Shown piece after piece: positions 26,204 through 33,429 of a stretch of 45,425 nucleotides of DNA. Location: assembly GCA_944363615.1 (NCBI GenBank), contig CALVUQ010000013.1, positions 1-45,425 of the forward strand, in the 5' to 3' direction. The translations under genes and the position numbers were made by a program. Origin of the DNA: an uncultured Clostridia bacterium (GTDB lineage Bacteria > Bacillota > Clostridia > Christensenellales > Pumilibacteraceae). The notes below the pieces were generated by a model. That model had not been told where the DNA came from. It did no database searches and saw nothing but the letters and a program-made list of their open reading frames with translations. How positions within the stretch are numbered: the stretch's first letter is position 1; every line of letters starts with the position of its first letter.

Positions 26204-26233
26204 TTGACAAAAGCTTACAAAAAAAGTTAAAAT
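26204..26233 (+). promoter_or_regulatory. Promoter of glmM
   Basis: TTGACA (26204-26209), 18 bases, TAAAAT (26228-26233). It is divergent from the COG2426 promoter, with 16 bases between the two -35 elements. Confidence 0.8.
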
Positions 26234-26254
26234 ATGCGCAGGAGTAATAAATTT

Positions 26255-27538
26255 ATGGGCAAATATTTCGGTACCGACGGAATAAGAGGAAAATACGGCG
26301 AAAAGCTGGACGAAACGCTTGCTTACAAAACCGGGCTGGCGCTGGGCGGCTTTTACGGCGGCGGTAAATTCGTGCTGGGCAGGGATACGCGCATCTCGGG
26401 CGAGGAAATCGAAAACGCTCTTGTGCGCGGAATTACCGATATGGGCGGGGAAGTTCTGCTTCTCGGAATTCTGCCTACCCCTGCGGTCGCCATGCTTGCG
26501 ATTAAACACGGCGCCAAATGCGGCGTCATGATTTCCGCTTCCCACAATCCGCCGGAGTATAACGGCATCAAGGTTTTCGACGGCAACGGCGTAAAGCTGG
26601 GCGAGGAGCAGGAAGGCAGTATCGAATACTACATCGACAATCTTCCTTCCGTCACGGGAGGCGGCAAAGTCGAGAAAAAGGACGGCGCCAAACGCGAGTA
26701 CATCGAGTACCTCGTCGACACCGTAAACGCCGATTTCCGCGGACTTAAAGTATGGCTGGATTGCGGTTACGGCGCGGCTTCCACCGTCGCGGAGGAGGCT
26801 TTCAGACGCCTGGGCGCTACGGTGTCCGTAGACAACTGCAAGCTTCGCGGCGAAAAAATCAACAGCGGCTGCGGCGCGCTTTATCCTCAGTACGTCCGCA
26901 ACAGCATGAAGGGCACGGATTGCAGACTGGGATTTGCGTTCGACGGCGACGCCGACAGGTTAAGCGTGGTAATGGACGGCGACATCATCGACGGCGATAC
27001 GGTCTTATATAATATTTCCAAAGCCATGGACATAAAGGACGGAGTGGTAGTGGGTACCATTCTCAACAACCTGGCGCTTGAAAACAAGCTTGCCGAAAAC
27101 GGAAGAAGACTGGTGCGCACCCCCGTGGGCGACAAGTACATCTGCGACCTTATGTACCGCAAGGGCTACAATATCGGCGGGGAGCAGTCAGGGCACTATA
27201 TCGTTTATCCCGCCGCAACTACCGGCGACGGCATCTTAAGCGCCATGTTTTTGGCAAAATCGCTTTATAAAAACGGTTCGCTTGAGAAAATCGAAAAACT
27301 GCAGCTGGTGCCGCAAAAAGCCATTGCCGAGTACGCAGACCCCTCGATCATGTACGACAAGACCATGCGCAAAATGACCGAGGAAGCGGAGGCGCAGCTT
27401 GCGGGCAAAGGCAGGATTATCGTCCGTATGAGCGGTACCGAACCTAAAGTGCGCGTCATGGTGGAATGCAGCGAGCCCGCTCTCGTGGACGAGATTCTTG
27501 CGCGTTTCAAAAAGTATATAAATTCTCTTGCCGTCTGA
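26255..27538 (+). CDS. glmM: Phosphoglucosamine mutase GlmM
   Basis: A 427-residue enzyme converting glucosamine-6-phosphate to glucosamine-1-phosphate, the step after GlmS. It starts GKYFGTDGIRG as expected. The phosphorylated serine is S96 in ISASHNP, the magnesium loop is FDGDADR (D230, D232, D234), GGEQSGH is the sugar-binding loop, and RMSGTEPKVRVMVE binds phosphate near the C-terminus. ATG 26255 is preferred over 26234, because CAGGAG lies between them and the earlier codon abuts the -10 hexamer. It is slightly shorter than the usual 445-450 residues. Confidence 0.95.
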   Translation: MGKYFGTDGIRGKYGEKLDETLAYKTGLALGGFYGGGKFVLGRDTRISGEEIENALVRGITDMGGEVLLLGILPTPAVAMLAIKHGAKCGVMISASHNPPEYNGIKVFDGNGVKLGEEQEGSIEYYIDNLPSVTGGGKVEKKDGAKREYIEYLVDTVNADFRGLKVWLDCGYGAASTVAEEAFRRLGATVSVDNCKLRGEKINSGCGALYPQYVRNSMKGTDCRLGFAFDGDADRLSVVMDGDIIDGDTVLYNISKAMDIKDGVVVGTILNNLALENKLAENGRRLVRTPVGDKYICDLMYRKGYNIGGEQSGHYIVYPAATTGDGILSAMFLAKSLYKNGSLEKIEKLQLVPQKAIAEYADPSIMYDKTMRKMTEEAEAQLAGKGRIIVRMSGTEPKVRVMVECSEPALVDEILARFKKYINSLAV

Positions 27539-27744
27539 TTAAGCGGAAAAGCCGATCGGTCTTACTTTGTGCGGAGCGTTTTTTGAAGCGTGTAAATTAC
27601 AAATAATTCAGCCGTACGGTTTTGTGCTTTTATGCGGTTGTTTTCCGTCGCGGTGTTATATGGCGGTAAAATTATCGGGGCGTAACGTCGTAAATATCGA
27701 CGCCGCTTTCCGACTATGTATTATTCAATATTAAAGTCAAAAAG

Positions 27745-27773
27745 AACGGTCCTTTCTTTACGGGACCGTTTTT
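27745..27773 (+). terminator. Probable terminator downstream of glmM
   Basis: AACGGTCC and GGACCGTT form a perfect 8-bp stem around a 10-base loop followed by five T residues. It lies about 200 bases after the glmM stop. Confidence 0.78.
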
Positions 27774-28007
27774 ATAATTTAAAATCCGCGTAGTTTAGGG
27801 GTAAAACAGGCGGCGTTTTTTGTGATTCTGTGGCATAAGCGGATAAAAAATTCGATTATGCGGCGGAAAAACAGACAAAAATAATTTTGATTATTATTTC
27901 CTGTGCCGAATAGATTTCAATCAAGGTGGGAGAAAAATACGAGACGGTTTTCAGGGTGTGGTTGTTCCCGGGCGGAATTTTAAAGCTATGGTCTGAATAT
28001 TCCGCGC

Positions 28008-28039
28008 AAAAAAAAGCGTCCCGACTTACATCGGGACGC
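28008..28039 (-). terminator. Terminator of the lipoprotein operon
   Basis: GCGTCCCGA and TCGGGACGC form a perfect 9-bp stem around a 6-base loop; the minus-strand copy ends in eight T residues, 20 bases after the stop codon. Confidence 0.9.
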
Positions 28040-28059
28040 GTGTGATTGATGCTTAAGGT

Positions 28060-29814
28060 TCAGGATAAAACGTAGGTGGATACCGAATACTGGCTTGCGG
28101 TGGTTACCGTAAGATACAGTTTGCCGTCCGTGGTAAGCGCTTTGCGTACCGACGAAACGTCTTCGATAGAAGTGATCGCGGTACCCGCATAATTGTAAAC
28201 GGTCGCTTTATTCTGTTCGTCGAGTTTGACGAATATTCCGTCGGAGTTGTAAATAAGTGAATCGGTTAAGTTTCCGATACTGTCAAGTGCCAAGCCCGCG
28301 ATATTGTCTTTGGACACAAGATAATTGTTTTTGACGGTACCGTCGGTTTCGGTTATGTTTGTCAACGCATAGCCGCCGTAAAAAGTAAGCGAGGAGTATT
28401 TGGGTTCCATCACCACTTTGCCGTCGAAGTCGATGGCCATGTATTGACCGTTCATTCCGCAGACGATAAGCTGAGAATTTTTGTAAATCTGGTAACTGTT
28501 TGTCGCGACGGATGCGATTTCGTTAAGGTCATTGTCTACGATAAAGAATTCGTTGTCGGAAGCGGCAAGTAAGCGGTTGTCCTTAAGCAAGATAAGTCCT
28601 TTGCTTACGTCGAAAGGTTTATTGCTTACGTCCGCGCCGACTTTGAGATCGGAATCGACTACATAGGTTTTTTCTTTGGTCTGGGAGGAGATGACCGCGA
28701 CGCCGTCCACATAATTCACGGCGCTTGCGACAATGGCCGCGTCCACCGTTTTGTCTTTATAATTGTAGATTCCGGTCAAGGAATTGGGCATAATGCAATA
28801 GCCCGGGTCGTATTTAGAAACCTTGTTTTTCAATACGTTGTAGCGGTAGTAAGTGTATTTCATCTTGGAAACCGTCGTTATATCGCCGCTCTGACGATAG
28901 ACGTTGTAACCGGATGTGGCGTCGTAAGGAAGTTTCTCTACTTCCGCGAAGTAAAGATAATTTTTGACAAAGCCCACCGTAAAGCCGTTTTCGACGATAA
29001 GTTCGCCCGATTTTTCGCTGCCTTTATAGAAGGTGTACAGAATTTTGGAGTAAGTCCCGTCTGTGTCGATGACGTTTCTGGAATAATTGTATTCGTCCAT
29101 TTCGGGATACTCGTTGCCGACAGGCATTGTGAAAGAGTAGACGTACCTGCGCGAAAGGCTGCTTGCGACGGCGCCCACGTTGTTGTCCTGCGAGGTTGTG
29201 CGAAGCTTATCTTCGGCAACTTCGGTAAGCTGCATTTCGGCGGCTTCGGTGTAATCTACTTTATAGTACTTCTTAACGGGATCCTGCGCGTCTTTAGGGG
29301 TGTAGGAAACGGTTAATATGTAAGCGGTTTTATATTCGCCTTCAACGTACAGATTGCTGAAGGAATCTACGGATATGCTGCCGTTAAGCTCGGTAAGATC
29401 CACAAGTACGTTGCCTTTATGATCAAGAAGCCCCTGTTTCGACACGGCGTCTTCGGTGTCGTAAATTTTTATGAACGGATAGGAATCGAACGTTACGTTA
29501 GTAAACGTCTTGCCGTTCAAAAGAGCGGCGCCGGAGTTCTCGTCGACGAGAGTGTATTTACCGTCCGCATTTTCGCTGACGATCACGCCGAAGTTATTGC
29601 CCGAAACTACCGTTTTGTCGTATTTGGCGGCAGTGGTGTAAAGCGCGGAATCGGGAAACATTTCCTGATCTCCGATAGTCATGTTCACGTCTACGGCGTA
29701 GTCCGCAACGTCCAGTTTTTTAGTGGTGGGCGCCTTCTTTTCCCCGCCGCATGCGGCAAGAGGAAGCGCGAATATCGCCACAATCAGCAATAATATTATA
29801 AATCTTTTTTTCAT
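28060..29814 (-). CDS. Lipoprotein with WG-like repeats, paralogue B
   Basis: A 584-residue exported lipoprotein of unknown function. Signal: Lys-Lys-Arg, hydrophobic core, lipobox LAAC with C22. The mature protein begins KKLDVADYAV and consists largely of short beta-strand repeats. One repeat, MAIDFDGKVVMEPKYSS near residue 455, resembles WG-repeat units, which build beta-propeller-like surfaces. The protein is a diverged copy of the gene just upstream (29831-31600): both share the KKL..DYAV start, a KVDGVA-type block and the DFDGK repeat in the same order and have nearly the same length. The two are 16 bases apart in one operon. No enzymatic motif was found; a cell-surface or sensing role is inference. 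Confidence 0.8.
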   Translation of the reverse strand: MKKRFIILLLIVAIFALPLAACGGEKKAPTTKKLDVADYAVDVNMTIGDQEMFPDSALYTTAAKYDKTVVSGNNFGVIVSENADGKYTLVDENSGAALLNGKTFTNVTFDSYPFIKIYDTEDAVSKQGLLDHKGNVLVDLTELNGSISVDSFSNLYVEGEYKTAYILTVSYTPKDAQDPVKKYYKVDYTEAAEMQLTEVAEDKLRTTSQDNNVGAVASSLSRRYVYSFTMPVGNEYPEMDEYNYSRNVIDTDGTYSKILYTFYKGSEKSGELIVENGFTVGFVKNYLYFAEVEKLPYDATSGYNVYRQSGDITTVSKMKYTYYRYNVLKNKVSKYDPGYCIMPNSLTGIYNYKDKTVDAAIVASAVNYVDGVAVISSQTKEKTYVVDSDLKVGADVSNKPFDVSKGLILLKDNRLLAASDNEFFIVDNDLNEIASVATNSYQIYKNSQLIVCGMNGQYMAIDFDGKVVMEPKYSSLTFYGGYALTNITETDGTVKNNYLVSKDNIAGLALDSIGNLTDSLIYNSDGIFVKLDEQNKATVYNYAGTAITSIEDVSSVRKALTTDGKLYLTVTTASQYSVSTYVLS

Positions 29815-29830
29815 ATCGGATTTTTCTCCT

Positions 29831-31600
29831 TTATTTAATAATATAATATTCGTTTTCGTACGACGCGCTCATCGGAGTGTAATAGGAAAGGTTTACAAGC
29901 GACTGGCCGTTTGAAGATTTTATGACGTTGACGGAAACAGAGCTTTCTATGTTGATGTTCAGTATCGATTGCCCGGAGAAGGAGTAAAGCGTAAAGGTAT
30001 AGCCCTTGGTGCCCGCCCCGTCGTCGAAGCTTTTAAGAGTGGGGATAAGGCCCAGCAAAACGAAATCGTTTAACGAAGAATAGTCTATCGTTTCGCCGTC
30101 GGCCAGGTTGAACGCGGTATCGGGCAGGCTGCCGCCGGGATTGGAAACGGTAACGATCTTCTCGTTGTTGTCGCCGCCTACGGAATCGACTGTCGTGTAC
30201 GCCGCCCCGTCCGAAAAATCCAGGTTTTCGTAAACGAAGGGAAGCACTATTTTGCCGTCGAAGTCCACGGCGCCGTATTTAGAGCCGTTGTAAACGGTTA
30301 AGAAACTGTCGCCCACCTTGTCGACGGTGCCGGGCTTTGAAACGACTTCGCCCTTGTCATCCACAATGTAATTATTGCTTAAAAGGAAACGGCTGTCGCT
30401 GAGTTTTATTATGTCAAACATTGCCGCGGGCATGTTTTCAAACTCGTACCCCACTTTGCCGTTTTTGTCGATGATAAAGGTAACGGTATTTATGTTGTTT
30501 TCGTAAATCGCTACGCCGTCGACTTTCTTTACGGCGGTGATCAGAACGGCGTCGTATTTATTCAGGCTCCTGTTGAAAAGGGGCTTGCTTTCGGAAATGA
30601 CGTACTGCAGCTTTATCTCTTTGGTTTTGCCGCTTTCGATATCGAACGAATAATTTTTAACTTCATACTTTTCTTCGTTCATGGAGTTGTCGCTGTCTTT
30701 TATTATCATGTCGTATCCGTCCTCGGCGTCGAAGGGGAGATTTCTGATGCAGCTGTACAGTATCGTGCCGTCGACGTACATAAAGTTTATGACATCGTTT
30801 TCCAGGTTTAAAACGGTAACTTTGTCGCCGGATTTGAAATATATGTTAATCCCGTAAGAATCGGTTGTTTCCGTCGCGACTGAATAAGCGTTCAAGAAGG
30901 AATCGGACTCACTGTACCATTTCGAAAATATGTTAGATTGCGCAACGGGCAGATATACGCGCGCATCCGCAACCTGAGATGAAATTACTCCCGGCGCGGA
31001 AGTGATGTTGCCCGACGCGACTCGTAAATATCCGTCTTCGTTTTCATACAGATAAACCGTCTTTACCGCACTGCTGTCGTCAGCGGGAGAATAGGTTAAT
31101 TCCGCGGCAAGCGGTATGCCGTTAAAATATTTGACGGAACTGCTTCCCTGAATGTCCGCGTAATAGCCCGCTTCAAGCAGCAGCGCGCCGTCCGACGAAT
31201 ACACGGATTCTAAAGGCATTTCGGTTTCGGCAAGACTTTCGGCAACGTAAGCTTTCCCGCTAAGATCTCCGGAAAATCCGCTGACTGCGGATAGGGAAGT
31301 AAAGCCCAAAGAGGGATCGATTACTATGCTTTCGGTGTCCATGTTGTACAGTCCGTAATAAGAACCGTTGTAATAGATAACGTTATTGTCGCCGGAAAGG
31401 TCATATGAAGTCCCGAGATAATTCATTTCCGGCCTTGCCTTTACGCCTTTGGCTATGCCGTCCTGCACCGCTTCCGATATCGGCACTGCGTAATCGGAAA
31501 GCTTCAGCTTTTTCGTTGTGGCAATGCCGCCGCAGCCCGTCGCCAGCGCGGTAAACGCCAACAACAATGCGACAAGCAAAGCCGACAGTTTCCTTTTCAT
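29831..31600 (-). CDS. Lipoprotein with WG-like repeats, paralogue A
   Basis: A 589-residue exported lipoprotein, first gene of the pair. Signal peptide with C23 in LATGC as the lipidation site (the -3 residue is Ala rather than Leu). The mature part starts KKLKLSDYAVP. Beta-rich repeats follow, such as VTFIIDKNGKVGYEF near residue 370 and KYGAVDFDGKIVLPF near 455, the latter a good WG-repeat-like unit. AAAGGAGG lies before the ATG. It is transcribed from a perfect consensus promoter through a leader of about 168 bases with alternative structures. Function unknown; it diverges from the polysaccharide operon, so a role at the cell surface is plausible. Confidence 0.8.
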   Translation of the reverse strand: MKRKLSALLVALLLAFTALATGCGGIATTKKLKLSDYAVPISEAVQDGIAKGVKARPEMNYLGTSYDLSGDNNVIYYNGSYYGLYNMDTESIVIDPSLGFTSLSAVSGFSGDLSGKAYVAESLAETEMPLESVYSSDGALLLEAGYYADIQGSSSVKYFNGIPLAAELTYSPADDSSAVKTVYLYENEDGYLRVASGNITSAPGVISSQVADARVYLPVAQSNIFSKWYSESDSFLNAYSVATETTDSYGINIYFKSGDKVTVLNLENDVINFMYVDGTILYSCIRNLPFDAEDGYDMIIKDSDNSMNEEKYEVKNYSFDIESGKTKEIKLQYVISESKPLFNRSLNKYDAVLITAVKKVDGVAIYENNINTVTFIIDKNGKVGYEFENMPAAMFDIIKLSDSRFLLSNNYIVDDKGEVVSKPGTVDKVGDSFLTVYNGSKYGAVDFDGKIVLPFVYENLDFSDGAAYTTVDSVGGDNNEKIVTVSNPGGSLPDTAFNLADGETIDYSSLNDFVLLGLIPTLKSFDDGAGTKGYTFTLYSFSGQSILNINIESSVSVNVIKSSNGQSLVNLSYYTPMSASYENEYYIIK

Positions 31601-31628
31601 TTATAAATCCTCCTTTTTAAAGGTTTAT

Positions 31629-31758
31629 GACTGAAAAAATAACCCGTTAACGTAAAATTCCGTTGAATAATCCGCTTTTTACTGCTTTTTTCTTCCTGAT
31701 TATATATGCGTCGCGGCCGAAAAAATTAACTTTATAAAAGGTTAATCCTTTTTCAGTC
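31629..31758 (-). promoter_or_regulatory. Structured leader with terminator-like attenuator
   Basis: In the lipoprotein transcript, GACTGAAAAA and TAACC near the 5' end (31758-31740) can pair with GGTTA and TTTTTCAGTC (31643-31629), 10 plus 5 bp across about 100 bases. The TAACC stretch also belongs to a local hairpin (31746-31725, ATTAA/TTAAT plus CTTT/AAAG) followed by T6. The two folds exclude each other, as in attenuators. No known riboswitch consensus was recognised. Confidence 0.45.
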
Positions 31759-31774
31759 GTCTTTAATTACATAT

Positions 31775-31803
31775 ATTATACAGTATATACACTAGTTTGT
31801 CAA
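31775..31803 (-). promoter_or_regulatory. Consensus promoter of the lipoprotein operon
   Basis: On the minus strand TTGACA (31803-31798), exactly 17 bases, TATAAT (31780-31775). The spacer contains the 8-bp palindrome GTATATAC, a possible operator. Confidence 0.9.
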
Positions 31804-32038
31804 CGGATTACGGCTTTTTTTTCCGCTTATTGCAATGTGCAGAATTTTCGGGCTTTTGAGTATAAACCGGCTTTGCCGGAATGGGGTTTATATAGCGTGT
31901 GATAACTTTAAGAAAAGCGAAAAGAGGGGAGCTGCGGATTAAGACGGCGGATTTTATTTACGGCGGGGCGGATATTAAGTTTAACGGCCCGTTTTTAACG
32001 CCGCAGCCCCTGGAAAAACCGTTACGCCGCATATTTTG

Positions 32039-32067
32039 TTGACAAACATAAAAAGCATGGGTATAAT
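32039..32067 (+). promoter_or_regulatory. Consensus promoter of the polysaccharide operon
   Basis: TTGACA (32039-32044), exactly 17 bases, TATAAT (32062-32067), about 150 bases before the ATG at 32217. Confidence 0.9.
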
Positions 32068-32216
32068 ACGGGTATAACAGAAAAACTGCGTCGGGTTTTC
32101 TTTTTTTGCGCCCCGCGATCGAAATCGGTCGGATCGCCGCATTTTTCAACGCGGTTCAAGCGGTCGCGTTACCCGCAAAGTTTACGATCCTTACGTTAAA
32201 TACAAGGAAGACAGAA

Positions 32217-33404
32217 ATGGTTAATAACGAGAAAGAATTTTCATTTAAAAATTATTTCGTTTACGTTTTGAGAAAATGGATTATTCCGGTATTGTGCGTG
32301 CTGGTAGGCGCGGCGGTAGGGCTTTATTATTCCGTTTCGTTCAAAAACACCAACGTGGAAGTGTACGAGGGCACTATCCGTTTCAATCTTGAAGAATACA
32401 TCAAACTGTTCTCGCCCGAGGGCGGCATTACCGAAGGCGACTACAGCCTGCATACCGCTACCGCCGAATCCGTAATGCAGATCGCAACCGATTCCATCGT
32501 AAAAACAAAGACTTACGAACAGATGCGGGACAAAATTTATCCCGGCATTAAGGATGAGGGCGGCAAACGCGACAGTTTTTTTAAGTCCATTAAAGCCGAA
32601 AGGGAAAATTACGTCGTAAAGGTGGACTTTGCTTACGACATAAATTCCGACGCCGACGTTCAGACGGCAAAGGAAGTGGTTGCCGCGTATCTCAATTTCG
32701 CCGTTGAAATGATGAAAAACAGCAACGCAAATCTTAAGTCCGACAATGCCGTCATCTCCGTGTCGGAGGTGGTAAGGAATTACGACGCCGCTTCCATGAG
32801 TGAACTTGTGGTGAACAACGCCGCGCCTTCGCTTGTATCCTCTTTGCTTATCGGGGCGGTGGGCGGTGCCGTTCTGGGCATAGTCATAATTTCGCTTGTT
32901 TACGTTTTCGATCCGCGCATAAAAAGCGTGGGATATATTCTGCCCGACGACAAGTCAGGCGTCATTCACGCGGACAAACAGTCTTTTTCCGAGGGCGCTT
33001 ACGTTTCTCTGTTGACCGCCTTTAACAAAGAAGGGGCCAAGGATTTCCTTATTGCCTCCGCAGTCAAAGACGACGCGGTCAAACAGTTTTCCGAAGGGTT
33101 TGCCGATTACCTTAAGTCGGCAGGCAAACAAGTCACCGTTAAGGCGTTCGGCGAAAACGGATCCGACTGGCGCACCTTCGAAAAAGATAACGACGGTAAG
33201 GATCTGTGCGTTTACGTCTATTCGGACGCGGAGGACGGCGCTTTAGGCTATCTTTCGGGTCAGGTGGGTAAGACCTGCCTTCTGATAGATCAGGCTGCGG
33301 TACCGGCAAAGAAATTCGTCTCCGCCGTAAACGAAATTACGGCTGCCGGCGGGGATTATTTCGGCGTTGTTTTATTCAATACTACGGACAGCTACCTTGA
33401 ATAA
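32217..33404 (+). CDS. Wzz-like chain-length protein with degenerate BY-kinase domain
   Basis: A 395-residue inner-membrane protein. TM1 (about 21-38) and TM2 (about 211-231) bracket an extracytoplasmic domain, the layout of Wzz/CapA chain-length regulators. After TM2 the protein continues about 160 residues in the cytoplasm. There, IASAVKDDAVKQFSEGF (from residue 279) lines up with the SAxPGEGKS P-loop region of bacterial tyrosine kinases but lacks the Gly-Lys-Ser core; LKSAGKQVTV and GVVLFN near the end also fit the fold. It looks like a CapA-CapB fusion whose kinase has lost ATP binding. The ATG at 32217 has AAGGAAG upstream; the longer TTG frame from 32106 lies in the leader. First gene of the operon. 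Confidence 0.78.
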   Translation: MVNNEKEFSFKNYFVYVLRKWIIPVLCVLVGAAVGLYYSVSFKNTNVEVYEGTIRFNLEEYIKLFSPEGGITEGDYSLHTATAESVMQIATDSIVKTKTYEQMRDKIYPGIKDEGGKRDSFFKSIKAERENYVVKVDFAYDINSDADVQTAKEVVAAYLNFAVEMMKNSNANLKSDNAVISVSEVVRNYDAASMSELVVNNAAPSLVSSLLIGAVGGAVLGIVIISLVYVFDPRIKSVGYILPDDKSGVIHADKQSFSEGAYVSLLTAFNKEGAKDFLIASAVKDDAVKQFSEGFADYLKSAGKQVTVKAFGENGSDWRTFEKDNDGKDLCVYVYSDAEDGALGYLSGQVGKTCLLIDQAAVPAKKFVSAVNEITAAGGDYFGVVLFNTTDSYLE

Positions 33405-33429
33405 TAACACGGGAAAGGTTGATTAACTT

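Larger units (their letters stand above)
27539..28059. other. Convergent intergenic region
   Basis: A 521-base gap between glmM and the lipoprotein genes. It contains one terminator for each side (27745-27773 plus, 28008-28039 minus) and a small hairpin near 27686-27702. The rest shows no gene or known RNA. Confidence 0.5.
31601..32216. other. Divergent control region of lipoproteins and polysaccharide operon
   Basis: A 616-base non-coding region with two perfect TTGACA-17-TATAAT promoters pointing outward (31775-31803 minus, 32039-32067 plus). On the minus side is the structured lipoprotein leader. On the plus side the ~143-base leader has hairpins near 32115-32137 (GCGATC/GATCGC) and 32149-32171 (AACGCG/CGCGTT). 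About 230 bases separate the promoters. Confidence 0.65.

Noticed and set aside
26234..26254. glmM start at ATG 26234
   Set aside because: This codon directly follows the -10 hexamer, so it would precede or coincide with the transcript start; CAGGAG serves ATG 26255.
32149..32171. GGTTCAAGC resembling a tRNA T-loop
   Set aside because: No acceptor, D or anticodon stems fit around it; it is better explained as a small leader hairpin (AACGCG/CGCGTT).
32106..32216. Longer Wzz-like protein starting at TTG 32106
   Set aside because: The extra 37 residues lie in the leader, lack a ribosome site and show no family similarity; ATG 32217 has AAGGAAG upstream.
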